Below, piece after piece: positions 44,908 through 54,619 of a stretch of 64,000 nt of DNA. Each line of letters begins with the position of its first letter. The first letter of the stretch is position 1. The translations under genes and the position numbers were made by a program. This stretch comes from Leptolyngbya sp. PCC 7375 (GTDB lineage: Bacteria > Cyanobacteriota > Cyanobacteriia > Phormidesmidales > Phormidesmidaceae), in NCBI RefSeq assembly GCF_000316115.1, contig NZ_JH993797.1:2838486-2902485 (forward strand). The letters run 5' to 3'. The notes beneath the pieces are model-generated. The model was given only the letters and a program-made list of their open reading frames with translations. It was not told the origin of the DNA and did no database searches.

Positions 44908-45579
44908 TATTAGCTATCCAGTATTAGTAGCAACGTAACTCCAAGTCTTTGAGGTGGATATTGCCATCCATCTCAAAGACTTATTTTTATGGGCTTTAGA
45001 TATAGCTTGGCGCACCTAGTTCACAACATCAGTCATGACTGGAAGCCATGAATAGCAATAGCTAGGCGCTCAGAAAACGGCTGAACGCATTCAACTGTTT
45101 GCTATAAATCTGCATAACGGCAACTATATTTTCTCTGAAAAAATTGAAATAAAAATGCCAAAACCCTGGCCATATGGGCAGGCTCAAGCTATAATCCATT
45201 GCAACTGAAGCTGCCATAAGATAACTACAGAGCTTGTTAGCTGCAGCTCAACCAACGGCGAGTACTGACCAGTTCCGCTTCTGTCAGAGCACTTGCGATT
45301 GCAACGTACCAGCGACGCTTACGGTCTGTCTGAGGCCCCAGTACTCTAATCGGATTTATCTAAACGTTACTTCTAGCTGCTAAGCAGTGAAGTTTTTGGA
45401 TTCCTGCGGTTTGCTCTGTAGCCTGCCAATGGCCTCACCAGAGCCCGGTTGACTTTAACTGAGGTGCCAGAGGGTTTAGGTTAGGGCGGCTGTCTTAGAT
45501 TTGAAGGATTAATCGTTGAGCTTACGTAAGCCGACCCCGGTGAATATGGGTTGGCTACATGGGTTTTTGAGGAAATTGG
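44908..45579. other. Long region between rnj and rne (probable rne leader)
   Basis: It contains the rnj terminator (44943-44988) and then about 590 bases without a gene. A perfect -10 box TATAAT is at 45190-45195 with no clear -35; if used, the rne leader would be nearly 380 bases. Cyanobacterial rne mRNAs are known to have long 5' untranslated regions involved in autoregulation. Confidence 0.5.
44943..44988 (+). terminator. Intrinsic terminator after rnj
   Basis: AAGTCTTTGAGGTGGAT pairs with ATCCATCTCAAAGACTT over 17 bases with one G-T wobble, and is followed by ATTTTTAT. Confidence 0.85.
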
Positions 45580-47643
45580 ATGCCTAAGCAGATCATTATT
45601 GCGGAGCAGCATCGTACTGCCGCCGTTTTTTCGGAAGATCAAATTCAAGAGTTGATTGTGGCTACCGGTAGCCACCAGGTTGGAGATATATATGTAGGTA
45701 CGGTTGAAAACGTACTGTCAGGCATTGATGCCGCTTTCATTAATATTGGTGATAGTGAGCGCAATGGCTTTATGCATGTGTCCGACCTTGGGCCACTAAA
45801 ACTAAAGAGAGCTCCGGGGCCTATTACTGAGCTAGTTGCACCTAAGCAGAAAGTGCTGGTGCAAATTATGAAGGAGCCTACAGGAAATAAAGGTCCTCGA
45901 CTGACTGGGAAAATCACTCTCCCAGGACGGTATCTGGTGCTAATGCCCTATGGCCGAGGGGTTAACCTATCTAGACGAATTCGTAATGAGGCTGAGCGCC
46001 ATAGGCTACGGGCTTTAGGTATCTTGACAAAGCCACCAGGTATGGGGCTACTGGTACGTACTGAAGCTGAAGGCGTATCTGAAGAAGCTATTATTGAAGA
46101 TTTGGAAGCGTTGCAAAAACGCTGGGAGATGATTCAACAAGAAGCCATGGCCACCAGACCACCAGCCTTGCTGAATCGAGACGATGACTTTATTCAGCGG
46201 GTTTTACGGGATGTTTACAATGCAGACGTCAATCGCATTGTAACTGACTCAGATATCGGTATGCAGCGAGTGAAACAACACCTATCAAGCTGGAGTGATG
46301 GTCGCTTACCAGCTGGAGTATTGGTCGATCATCACCGAACTGAGTCTCCGCCGATTCTAGAATACTTCCGCGTTAATGCAGCAATTCGTGAAGCGTTAAA
46401 GCCACGAGTCGATCTGCCATCTGGTGGATATATCATTATTGAGCCCACTGAAGCTTTAACCGTCATTGACGTTAACTCTGGATCATTTACTCGATCAGCG
46501 ACTGCACGAGAAACCGTTCTTTGGACTAATTGTGAAGCAGCTGTGGAAATTGCCCGACAGCTACGTCTGCGGAATGTGGCAGGCGTCATTGTGATCGATT
46601 TTATCGACATGGAATCCCGACGTGATCAAATGCAAGTCCTAGAGCATTTTGGTAAGGCACTACAGGCTGATAAGGCCCGTCCTCAAATTTCCCAGCTATC
46701 TGAACTAGGACTGGTAGAGCTGACTCGAAAACGTCAAGGCCAGAATATTTACGAGTTATTTAGCTGCCCTTGTACCGCCTGTGGTGGATTGGGTCATCTT
46801 GCTCAGTTACCGGGCGAAGCTTCTGTAGAAGTGCAACAATCAGCAGTAGCGAGTCGTGTTGTACCGATGCCAAGTGTTCGTATGGCACGCCAAGAACGTT
46901 CGGATAGCTTGGAGCCCGAGCAAAATCTGAAGTCTCTCGATTTGGTCAATCATCCTGACTACCAGGATAAAGGTAACGGTCGCAGCAGCAGCCGCCGCCG
47001 CCGTCGTCGTGGCAATGATAGCCCCAGCAGCACTCGCAGCGGTCGGTCAATCACAACTCCACCTAAATTAGTCAATAACGGCAGCAACGTCAGCTCTATT
47101 GTTAGTTCTGCTCCTATTTTGGCCACTAATGGAGACAGTTCCCGAGACGAGCTATCGACAACAGAGACAACCTCAACTCGTGGTAAACGTTCTCGTGGAC
47201 GTGGACGTAAACCCGAAGTGCCCCCTCAGGTGGTAACCGTCGCCCTGACCCCTAATGAACAAAGAATCTATGCAGAAATGGGGATTTCTCCTTTGGTGTT
47301 AAGCCAGGAGGAAATCCAAGATACAAAAAATGTAGTGGTATCTGTCGTACTTCCTGGAGAGGCTTCTACATCAGTGGATTCCAGTCAACTTAAGCCTGAA
47401 CACTTTGATACTATGCTGGTTAAGAGTTTAGAGTCTGAGGAGACTCAAACTGATATGACTAGTGTGTCTGCTGAGGTTACTGATTCAATCAGTACAGATG
47501 CTCCGCTAAGTACACCAGACCAGTCTGATGTTGTCTCTGAGGATATTACTGAAGCTTCCCAAAATTCACCAGAATCAGAAGAACCTGAAACACCTCCCAC
47601 TCGTCGCCGTCGCCGTCGCCGCTCGTCTGCCACGGTGGGCTAG
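45580..47643 (+). CDS. rne: Ribonuclease E/G with cyanobacterial C-terminal tail
   Basis: This endoribonuclease governs mRNA decay and RNA processing. The 687-residue product has an S1 domain (about 36-115), a catalytic DNase I-like domain with Asp297 (VIDVNSGSFT) and Asp343 (VIDFIDMESRRDQ), and a zinc-link CPCTAC (396-401). The remaining 270 residues are low in complexity with basic patches (SSSRRRRRRGND; GKRSRGRGRKPEV). The end reads RRRRRRRSSATVG; it contains RRRRRRSSA, the nonapeptide reported to bind PNPase in cyanobacterial RNase E. It is 8 bases upstream of rnhB, a conserved pair. Confidence 0.96.
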   Translation: MPKQIIIAEQHRTAAVFSEDQIQELIVATGSHQVGDIYVGTVENVLSGIDAAFINIGDSERNGFMHVSDLGPLKLKRAPGPITELVAPKQKVLVQIMKEPTGNKGPRLTGKITLPGRYLVLMPYGRGVNLSRRIRNEAERHRLRALGILTKPPGMGLLVRTEAEGVSEEAIIEDLEALQKRWEMIQQEAMATRPPALLNRDDDFIQRVLRDVYNADVNRIVTDSDIGMQRVKQHLSSWSDGRLPAGVLVDHHRTESPPILEYFRVNAAIREALKPRVDLPSGGYIIIEPTEALTVIDVNSGSFTRSATARETVLWTNCEAAVEIARQLRLRNVAGVIVIDFIDMESRRDQMQVLEHFGKALQADKARPQISQLSELGLVELTRKRQGQNIYELFSCPCTACGGLGHLAQLPGEASVEVQQSAVASRVVPMPSVRMARQERSDSLEPEQNLKSLDLVNHPDYQDKGNGRSSSRRRRRRGNDSPSSTRSGRSITTPPKLVNNGSNVSSIVSSAPILATNGDSSRDELSTTETTSTRGKRSRGRGRKPEVPPQVVTVALTPNEQRIYAEMGISPLVLSQEEIQDTKNVVVSVVLPGEASTSVDSSQLKPEHFDTMLVKSLESEETQTDMTSVSAEVTDSISTDAPLSTPDQSDVVSEDITEASQNSPESEEPETPPTRRRRRRRSSATVG

Positions 47644-47651
47644 GGTTCCAT

Positions 47652-48233
47652 ATGGCAACTGCTGGTGTAGATGAGGTTGGGCGTGGAGCTCTTTTTGGTC
47701 CTGTAGTGGCTGCGGCCGTCATACTACGGCCTGATTTGGAATTATGGCTGCAAGAGCAAGGGGTAACCGATAGTAAGGCCCTCACGCCCAAAAAACGTCA
47801 ACACCTAGTGCCTAGGATTCAATCAGCTACTGTGGATAGTCAAATTGGCTGGGTTTCAGTTCACCGCATTGATCAGATCAATATCCTACAGGCCTCATTG
47901 CAGGCCATGCGGCAAGCAATTGGGCGATTATCACCTCAACCAACACAATGCCTGGTGGATGGGAACCAGAGGATTCCTGAGCTAAGGATAGAACAAAAAA
48001 CAGTGGTTAAAGGAGACCAATCAGTGGTTGCGATCGCAGCTGCTAGTATCATTGCCAAGGTTTGGCGAGATACACTGATCATCCGCTTATCACACCGTTA
48101 TCCAGGATACGATCTTGCATCTAATAAAGGTTATGGCAGCCCTAAACATCTAGCTGGTTTACAAAAACTAGGGCCTACGCGATACCATCGCCGCTCTTTC
48201 AAAAGTTGCCAACAACTATCGCTACTAGAGTGA
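47652..48233 (+). CDS. rnhB: Ribonuclease HII
   Basis: RNase HII removes ribonucleotides embedded in DNA and RNA primers. The 193-residue product has the family start TAGVDEVGRGALFGPVVAAAV (catalytic Asp-Glu), VTDSKALTPKKR, LVDGNQRIP, KGDQSVVAIAAASIIAKVWRD and YDLASNKGYGSPKHLAGL. The start is 8 bases after the rne stop, so the two are one transcript. It is convergent with the DUF1997 gene with no room for a long terminator. Confidence 0.96.
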   Translation: MATAGVDEVGRGALFGPVVAAAVILRPDLELWLQEQGVTDSKALTPKKRQHLVPRIQSATVDSQIGWVSVHRIDQINILQASLQAMRQAIGRLSPQPTQCLVDGNQRIPELRIEQKTVVKGDQSVVAIAAASIIAKVWRDTLIIRLSHRYPGYDLASNKGYGSPKHLAGLQKLGPTRYHRRSFKSCQQLSLLE

Positions 48234-48273
48234 CTAATATGCGCTCTAGTTCAAGTTAGGGGATTAAGTGCTG

Positions 48274-48819
48274 TTATCGTAGCTGATGAGACGACGCCAG
48301 TACACCTGTAGACCACCCGCGGTATTCATGGATTAAACGCCGCTGCAATCGCTGTTTAATCGTACTTAAAATACTATTAGCAATAGTATTTCCCGTCGAC
48401 TCTAGCAAAGGTTTTGGAGTCAACTGGAAGGCAGCAGGTAAATCAATGTTGATATCTAGCTCAGCATTGCCCGAAACTCCAGAATTATCTGGACGTGCGG
48501 CCAGCCAGCCTTGCAGTTTGAACGAGAACCTTCGATTGAGTGCAGCATGCTGTCGGAGTCGACAGGAGTCTGAATAAATAACTACTTCACCAGCATCATT
48601 GGGATAAATCTGAACATCTGCCACGGGTTCCAACGTCAGCATCAAAAATTTGATGGAGCGCATACTAAATTGGAAAGTATGGCGTCCCAAAACTTTAATT
48701 TGGCTAGGATCTGCAAGGGCATACACCAATCGATCAGTATTTCTCAAATACTGATGAATCGGCACAGGAGCTGGGGATATAGCGATTTCTACAGACTGCG
48801 ACGCACGCAAATGAACCAT
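48274..48819 (-). CDS. DUF1997 family protein
   Basis: The 181-residue product fits the cyanobacterial/plastid DUF1997 family: VHLRASQSVEIAI, VYALADPSQIKVLG, FSMRSIKFLMLTLEPVADVQIYP and a C-terminal helix SILSTIKQRLQRRLIHEYRGW. The pattern of beta strands suggests a START/SRPBCC-like lipid-binding barrel, which is inference. Function unknown. The order rne-rnhB-DUF1997-pheA is one I recall from other cyanobacteria. It is divergent from pheA. Confidence 0.82.
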   Translation of the reverse strand: MVHLRASQSVEIAISPAPVPIHQYLRNTDRLVYALADPSQIKVLGRHTFQFSMRSIKFLMLTLEPVADVQIYPNDAGEVVIYSDSCRLRQHAALNRRFSFKLQGWLAARPDNSGVSGNAELDINIDLPAAFQLTPKPLLESTGNTIANSILSTIKQRLQRRLIHEYRGWSTGVLASSHQLR

Positions 48820-48995
48820 TAGCCAATTTCACCCCAAGGTCGCATCGTACACATAAAATGCCCGTAGCATGAACAGCATCGCAGACTACCACCCATTGCC
48901 GTCATACCCCTCAACAATCATTTTGCTTAAAAGTATTAAGCTAACTCTAACACCTTTATTTCAGCGGTCGCTGACGCCCTCTATATATTTTCTAG

Positions 48996-49841
48996 ATGAC
49001 TTCTATTGCGCACTTAGGACCAGCAGGGAGCTACTCTGAATTGGCGGCTACTAACTATGCACATTGGCTCAAGACACACCGTAATGAGGTACCGAACTTA
49101 AAGCCCTACAGTACCATTTCTAAAGCTATTCAAGCCGCTGCAGCTGGTGAAACTGATACCGCTGTAGTTCCCATTGAAAATTCTATTGGTGGAAGTGTAC
49201 GCGATACCCTAGACATGTTATGGGAATTAGACAGTTTAAAGATTCAAAATAACCTGGTAATTCCTATTCACCACGCTCTATTGTCTCAGGCCACAAGTCT
49301 AGACTTGATTAAAACAGTCTATTCTCATCCGCAGGCTCTGACTCAATGCCAAAAATGGCTTGCCACTAATGTGCCAAACGCTCTACAGATAGCAACAAGT
49401 TCAACAACCGAAGCTTTGCCTAAACTATCTGAAAATAAGACGTTTGCAGCCATCTCTCCCCTATGGGCAGCTAAGCTATATAACATCCCAACATTAGCAG
49501 ATCCCATTAATGACACCCCCGATAATGCAACCCGCTTTTGGGTTCTAGGTCAGAGCCTGATAAACCATGGCAGTCACACATCCCTAGCATTTAGACTGCC
49601 AGACAATACCCCAGGCGCTCTACTTAAACCACTCCAGCTATTTGCCACTCAAGGAATCAACATGAGTCGTATCGAATCACGTCCTACCAAGCTGGCTTTA
49701 GGAGACTACCGATTTTTTATTGATATTGAAGCTAGCTTGGATGATCCAAACACCCAAGCAGCTTTACAGCTACTCAAAAATTGCACCAAAAGCTTAAAAC
49801 TTTTTGGTAGCTACAAAGAAATTAAAGCCCAAATTTTATGA
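48996..49841 (+). CDS. pheA: Prephenate dehydratase
   Basis: This enzyme converts prephenate to phenylpyruvate in phenylalanine synthesis. The 281-residue, monofunctional product (no chorismate mutase domain) has HLGPAGSYSELAA, the VVPIENSIGGSV block, the catalytic TRF in DNATRFWVL, and an ACT regulatory domain (about 200-280) with ESRPTKLALGDYRFFIDIE for phenylalanine feedback. ATG 48996 gives the family start. Confidence 0.95.
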   Translation: MTSIAHLGPAGSYSELAATNYAHWLKTHRNEVPNLKPYSTISKAIQAAAAGETDTAVVPIENSIGGSVRDTLDMLWELDSLKIQNNLVIPIHHALLSQATSLDLIKTVYSHPQALTQCQKWLATNVPNALQIATSSTTEALPKLSENKTFAAISPLWAAKLYNIPTLADPINDTPDNATRFWVLGQSLINHGSHTSLAFRLPDNTPGALLKPLQLFATQGINMSRIESRPTKLALGDYRFFIDIEASLDDPNTQAALQLLKNCTKSLKLFGSYKEIKAQIL

Positions 49842-49871
49842 GTAAATTAATACCTGTACCGACATCGAAGC

Positions 49872-50528
49872 TTACGAAGGACTATCTTCAGGCAGAACAT
49901 CTTTCAAGGCAGTACGAGCAGCCAAATGATTACGCGTAGACGTTAAGATATCAGCCTCACGCTCCAAACGTTGAGCTGTATTCTGCATTTCTAGGAGTTG
50001 TTGTTGCTCTCTGGCTACACCATGTAGCGTACTGGCAATCCAGTAGGACAGATCTAAGGGCAATTCCGGTACACTCTCAGGAAACTCAATCTCTTGACTT
50101 GTAAGCTTGGATGAAAGATGAACAACATCCCGAAGTAGTTGATCTACCTCAGATGCTAACGGTGATAAATCTTTATCCGCAGCTTCATCCTCAACCCACT
50201 CAACCAGACCTACTCGATAAGGTTTTTCACGAACATAATCTAAAACACGGAACCTCTGGTGCCCCATGGTTAATATTTTCATTCGATCATCAGGCAGACG
50301 CTGAAAGTGAATCACCTCAGCACAGCAACCAATTTTCGAAATTTCACCACTATCAGGATCAATCATCAGTACACCAAAACGACGATCCGACTGTAGGATC
50401 GTATTCATCATGATGCGATAGCGAAACTCAAATATGTGGAGAGGTAAATGCCTACCAGGAAAGAGAACCAACTCAGGCAATGGGAACAAGGGTAGCTCTC
50501 GGACAGCGACTGATGAAGCAGAATCCAT
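49872..50528 (-). CDS. LON peptidase substrate-binding domain protein
   Basis: The 218-residue product consists of the N-terminal substrate-binding (PUA-like) domain of Lon without the ATPase or protease parts: VRELPLFPLPELVLFPGRHLPLHIFEFRYRIMM, FGVLMID, KIGCCAEV, GHQRFRV. A helical part follows, rich in L, E and Q (about 150-215). It may bind damaged proteins or act as an adaptor; the function is not known. ATG 50528 begins the conserved part, while the frame reaches ATG 50573. Confidence 0.85.
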   Translation of the reverse strand: MDSASSVAVRELPLFPLPELVLFPGRHLPLHIFEFRYRIMMNTILQSDRRFGVLMIDPDSGEISKIGCCAEVIHFQRLPDDRMKILTMGHQRFRVLDYVREKPYRVGLVEWVEDEAADKDLSPLASEVDQLLRDVVHLSSKLTSQEIEFPESVPELPLDLSYWIASTLHGVAREQQQLLEMQNTAQRLEREADILTSTRNHLAARTALKDVLPEDSPS

Positions 50529-50774
50529 TATGGCAGGTAGGAGATACTTTGCAGCAAACACCCCATAGGACAATCAAATAATTGCATGCCTACCAGATGC
50601 AGCATGCTTATTCTAACCTATCCACCCATTTCAAACAGCCCTAGACACAGGATATACGGAAGTAATACCTGAGCACCTCAAAAACTCATGCCCAGGCATA
50701 TACCCTTAGGTCCACCAGCAGGTTAGTACACAAAAACCAGCGCAATAACTAACTACAGAACTAATATTAGACGA

Positions 50775-51092
50775 TTAGAGCTTAACTTCAATATCTACAC
50801 CAGCAGGTAAATCCAATTTCATCAAAGCATCAATGGTCTTTGAAGTTGGCTGATATATATCAATAATGCGTCGATGGGTGCGGGTTTCAAAGTGCTCGCG
50901 CGAGTCTTTATTTACGTGGGGAGAGCGGAGTACACAATAAATCTTGCGCTTAGTAGGTAAAGGGATTGGACCAATCGCTGTTGCATTAGTGCGATTTGCC
51001 GTGTCTACAATCTTTTCGCACGAAGTGTCTAGGAGACGACGATCGAAAGCTTTTAAACGAATACGGATTTTTTGCTGCTGAATAGTAGCCAT
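50775..51092 (-). CDS. rpsJ: 30S ribosomal protein S10
   Basis: S10 is part of the 30S head and (as NusE) of transcription antitermination complexes. The 105-residue product shows QKIRIRLKAFDRRLLDTSCEKIV, PIPLPTKRKIYCVLRSPHVNKDSREHFETRTHRRIIDI and the end LDLPAGVDIEVKL. In cyanobacteria it often ends the str operon behind tuf, as here, rather than starting the S10 operon. A hairpin in the tuf-rpsJ gap may adjust its expression. Confidence 0.97.
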   Translation of the reverse strand: MATIQQQKIRIRLKAFDRRLLDTSCEKIVDTANRTNATAIGPIPLPTKRKIYCVLRSPHVNKDSREHFETRTHRRIIDIYQPTSKTIDALMKLDLPAGVDIEVKL

Positions 51093-51146
51093 TACGACTA
51101 AAGCATCCTTTAATTATCAAGGTTCACAGGTCTTACGACCAAGGGA

Positions 51147-51177
51147 ACGAAGAGGGCATTTTAGATGCCCTCTTCGT
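51147..51177 (-). terminator. Strong hairpin between tuf and rpsJ
   Basis: ACGAAGAGGGCAT and ATGCCCTCTTCGT are perfect 13-base arms with a 5-base loop. On the transcribed minus strand no T-run follows (TCCCTTGG), so it looks more like a partial terminator, attenuator or processing structure inside the str operon. Confidence 0.65.
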
Positions 51178-51207
51178 ATTAATCTAAAACAGATTACTCA
51201 GTAATAA

Positions 51208-52437
51208 TTACTCAGTGATCTTAGAAACTACGCCGGCACCAACAGTACGGCCACCCTCACGAATAGCGAAACGCATACCTTCTTCAACCGCTACAGGGTT
51301 AATTAGCTCCACATTCATCTTGATGCGGTCACCAGGCATAACCATTTCAGCAGCACTGCCATCGTCAGCAGTGAAGCTAGCAATAGAACCAGTTACATCA
51401 GTGGTACGCACGTAGAACTGAGGCTTATAACCAGGGAAGAAAGGAGTATGACGGCCACCCTCTTCCTTATTTAGAACGTAAACCTCAGCCTCAAACTTAG
51501 TGTGAGGAGTGATACTGCCAGGCTTAGCTAATACCATACCGCGTAGAATGTCTTCTTTTTGAATACCACGCAATAGAACACCAACGTTATCACCAGCCAT
51601 ACCTTCATCTAAGGTCTTCTGGAACATCTCAACGCCTGTAACTGTGCTCTGAGTAGTGTCACGGATACCAACAATCTCAATTGTTTCACCGACTTTAACC
51701 TTACCACGCTCGATTCGGCCAGTAGCTACAGTACCACGACCAGTAATAGAGAAGACGTCCTCAACAGCCATCAAGAAAGGCTTGTCAACATCACGCTCGG
51801 GAGCAGGAATGTATTCATCCACCTGATTCATCAGGTCATGAATTTTATCTACCCATTCATCCTCGCCCTTACCAATACTGCTATTCGCCTGCAATGCCTC
51901 AACAGCCTTCAACGCAGAACCTGCAACGATAGGAATATCATCACCAGGGAAATCATAGGAACTGAGCAGCTCACGAACTTCTAGCTCAACCAGCTCAAGT
52001 AGTTCCTCATCATCTACCTGGTCTTGCTTATTTAAGAAAACGACGATGTGAGGTACGCCAACCTGCTTGGAAAGCAGAATATGCTCACGGGTCTGAGGCA
52101 TAGGGCCATCAGCTGCAGAGCAAACCAAGATAGCACCATCCATCTGGGCTGCACCTGTAATCATATTTTTCACATAGTCTGCGTGTCCGGGGCAGTCTAC
52201 GTGGGCATAGTGACGGCTTTCGGTTTCGTACTCTACGTGAGCAGTATTGATCGTAATACCCCGCGCCTTTTCCTCAGGAGCAGCATCAATATCCTCGTAG
52301 TTACGAGCTTTAGCACCACCAGCTGCTGCCAAAGTCATAGTGATCGCAGCTGTCAGCGTGGTTTTACCGTGGTCAACGTGGCCAATGGTGCCGATGTTAA
52401 CGTGGGGTTTGCTTCTTTCAAACTTTTCGCGTGCCAT
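51208..52437 (-). CDS. tuf: Elongation factor Tu
   Basis: EF-Tu is the GTPase that delivers aminoacyl-tRNA to the ribosome. The 409-residue product has the G motifs GHVDHGKT (switch P-loop), RGITINTAHVEY, DCPGHADYVKNM, NKQD and SALKA, followed by domains 2 and 3 (from about 215) with GRGTVATGRIERG and the C-terminal RFAIREGGRTVGAGVV. The length of 409, longer than 394 in enterics, is usual in cyanobacteria and chloroplasts. It starts 26 bases after fusA. Confidence 0.98.
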   Translation of the reverse strand: MAREKFERSKPHVNIGTIGHVDHGKTTLTAAITMTLAAAGGAKARNYEDIDAAPEEKARGITINTAHVEYETESRHYAHVDCPGHADYVKNMITGAAQMDGAILVCSAADGPMPQTREHILLSKQVGVPHIVVFLNKQDQVDDEELLELVELEVRELLSSYDFPGDDIPIVAGSALKAVEALQANSSIGKGEDEWVDKIHDLMNQVDEYIPAPERDVDKPFLMAVEDVFSITGRGTVATGRIERGKVKVGETIEIVGIRDTTQSTVTGVEMFQKTLDEGMAGDNVGVLLRGIQKEDILRGMVLAKPGSITPHTKFEAEVYVLNKEEGGRHTPFFPGYKPQFYVRTTDVTGSIASFTADDGSAAEMVMPGDRIKMNVELINPVAVEEGMRFAIREGGRTVGAGVVSKITE

Positions 52438-52463
52438 GTATTTTACTGTGTCCCTAAACTAAC

Positions 52464-54539
52464 TTATGCGTTCCCTTTGTTTCTAGCGATAACCGCATCA
52501 GCCACGTTGCGCGGAACTTCCGCATAGTGGCTAAACTCCATAGAGAATATGCCTCGACCCTGAGTCTTTGAACGAATGTCAGTGGCATAGCCAAACATTT
52601 CAGCCAAAGGTACGTTTGCACTTACCTTGGCAAGTCCGCTCTCAGACTCCATACCCTCAATCTGGCCTCGACGAGAGTTAAGGTCTCCCATGATGTCACC
52701 GAGAAACTCATCAGGAGCTTCAACTTCGATTTTCATCATAGGTTCCAGTAATACTGGAGAAGCCTTCGTGACTGCATCCTGAATAGCCATCGATCCAGCG
52801 ATCTTAAAGGCCATTTCAGATGAGTCCACATCGTGGTAAGAACCATCAACCAGTGTGACTTTAAGGTCGATCACGGGATACCCAGCTAGAATACCAGATT
52901 CGCACTTTTCTTTCATGCCAGCTTCAGCAGGGCCAATGTATTCCTTGGGCACCGTACCACCAACAATCTTAGATTCGAACTTGAATCCGGAGCCTTCTTC
53001 CCCTGGTTCAACATCAATCACTACATGACCAAACTGGCCCTTACCTCCACTTTGACGCACAAACTTACCTTCAGTGGTAACCGTCTTGCGAATAGTTTCA
53101 CGATAGGCAACCTGGGGTGCGCCAATGTTTGCTTCTACCTTGAATTCTCGCTTCATACGATCCACGAGAATATCCAGGTGAAGCTCCCCCATTCCTGCAA
53201 TCACTGTCTGATTCGTCTCAGGATCTGTAAACACCCTGAATGTGGGATCTTCCTCAGACAGCGACTGTAAAGCTTTAGCCAGCTTTTCCATATCCTGCTT
53301 GGTTTTAGGTTCCACAGCAACGGATATGACGGGTTCCGGCACGAATAAGGACTCTAACACAATCGGGTTATCAGTGGTACAGATTGTGTCACCGGTAGTG
53401 GTGTCCTTGAGGCCTAATACAGCACCAAGATCGCCAGCTCGTAGTTCCCCAACTTCGATACGTTCGTCCGCCTTAAGGACAATTAAGCGAGAAACTCGCT
53501 CTTTTTTATCCTTAGTGGCGTTATAAACGTAGCTACCTTTAGTCAAAACACCAGAGTACATTCGAATAAATGTCAGTCGCCCATAGGGATCTGACATAAT
53601 TTTGAATGCCAAAGCAGAGAGTGGACCATCATCCTCAGGTGGTCTTTTACCCATTTCCCCATTAGGCAATGTGCCTTGGATAGGCGGTATATCCAAAGGA
53701 GAGGGTAAATAGTTGACCACTGCATCCAACAGAAGCTGAACACCCTTATTCTTAAATGCTGAACCACAGAGCACGGGAACCAAACCACCGCTGGTCACCC
53801 CTGTACGCACCGCATCAGTAATTTCTTGAGCGGTCAATGCCTCCCCCTCAAGATACCTTTCCATAAGAGCATCATCAGTTTCAGCGATCGCCTCAATGAG
53901 TAGCGTCCTGTACTCCTCTGCCTGTTCCCGAAGTTCTTCAGGAATATCAACCTCCTCAATGTCTGTACCTAAATCATTGGCATAGATGTGAGCCCGCATC
54001 TTTACCAAATCCACGACGCCGCGAAATTTATCCTCAGCACCGATGGGCATCTGAATAGGAACTGCATTAGCTTTGAGACGTTCACAAACTTGTTCGTAAA
54101 CTCGAAAAAAATCAGCCCCGGTACGGTCCATCTTGTTGACAAACGCAATCCGAGGAACGTTATAACGATCAGCTTGACGCCAAACAGTTTCTGACTGAGG
54201 CTGCACCCCACCTACTGAATCAAAAACAACGATTACACCATCGAGAACACGCATTGAGCGCTCTACTTCAATAGTGAAATCCACGTGGCCAGGCGTATCA
54301 ATGATGTTTATCTGGTGGTCGCGCCAGCTAGTACTAATAGCAGCAGCAGTAATCGTGATACCCCGTTCCTGCTCTTGCTCCATCCAGTCAGTGACAGCAT
54401 TACCGTCGTGAACCTCTCCAATCTTATGGACAACACCAGAATAAAAGAGGATACGTTCAGTTGTAGTGGTTTTACCCGCATCAACGTGAGCGGCAATCCC
54501 AATATTTCTAACTTTTTCTAAGGGAGAGGTGCGTGCCAT
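52464..54539 (-). CDS. fusA: Elongation factor G
   Basis: EF-G is the translocation GTPase. The 691-residue product has AHVDAGKTTTTERILFYSG, RGITITAAA, DTPGHVDFTIEVERSM, NKMDRTGADF and the later domains III-V (RVFTDPETNQTVIAGMGELHLDI, GPAEAGMKEKCESGILAGYPV). ATG 54539 (MARTSPLEKVRNIGIAAH) is the family start; the frame reaches 54554. Fits the str operon order rpsL-rpsG-fusA-tuf-rpsJ. Confidence 0.97.
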   Translation of the reverse strand: MARTSPLEKVRNIGIAAHVDAGKTTTTERILFYSGVVHKIGEVHDGNAVTDWMEQEQERGITITAAAISTSWRDHQINIIDTPGHVDFTIEVERSMRVLDGVIVVFDSVGGVQPQSETVWRQADRYNVPRIAFVNKMDRTGADFFRVYEQVCERLKANAVPIQMPIGAEDKFRGVVDLVKMRAHIYANDLGTDIEEVDIPEELREQAEEYRTLLIEAIAETDDALMERYLEGEALTAQEITDAVRTGVTSGGLVPVLCGSAFKNKGVQLLLDAVVNYLPSPLDIPPIQGTLPNGEMGKRPPEDDGPLSALAFKIMSDPYGRLTFIRMYSGVLTKGSYVYNATKDKKERVSRLIVLKADERIEVGELRAGDLGAVLGLKDTTTGDTICTTDNPIVLESLFVPEPVISVAVEPKTKQDMEKLAKALQSLSEEDPTFRVFTDPETNQTVIAGMGELHLDILVDRMKREFKVEANIGAPQVAYRETIRKTVTTEGKFVRQSGGKGQFGHVVIDVEPGEEGSGFKFESKIVGGTVPKEYIGPAEAGMKEKCESGILAGYPVIDLKVTLVDGSYHDVDSSEMAFKIAGSMAIQDAVTKASPVLLEPMMKIEVEAPDEFLGDIMGDLNSRRGQIEGMESESGLAKVSANVPLAEMFGYATDIRSKTQGRGIFSMEFSHYAEVPRNVADAVIARNKGNA

Positions 54540-54619
54540 GGCAATAACCTTCAAACAACATAGCTGAAGAAAGTCGTATCGTTACGCTTAGGCCAAGTAG
54601 GCCAAGCTTGACCCAAAAA

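Noticed and set aside
40326..45459. Shared CCGGTTGACTT(C/T)AAC upstream of asd (40326) and rne (45445)
   Set aside because: A 15-mer with one mismatch is expected several times by chance in 64 kb, and the rne copy lacks the dyad.
52048..52527. 159-residue plus-strand frame antisense to tuf and fusA
   Set aside because: It is the complement of two highly conserved genes with biased codons, which readily creates long antisense frames.
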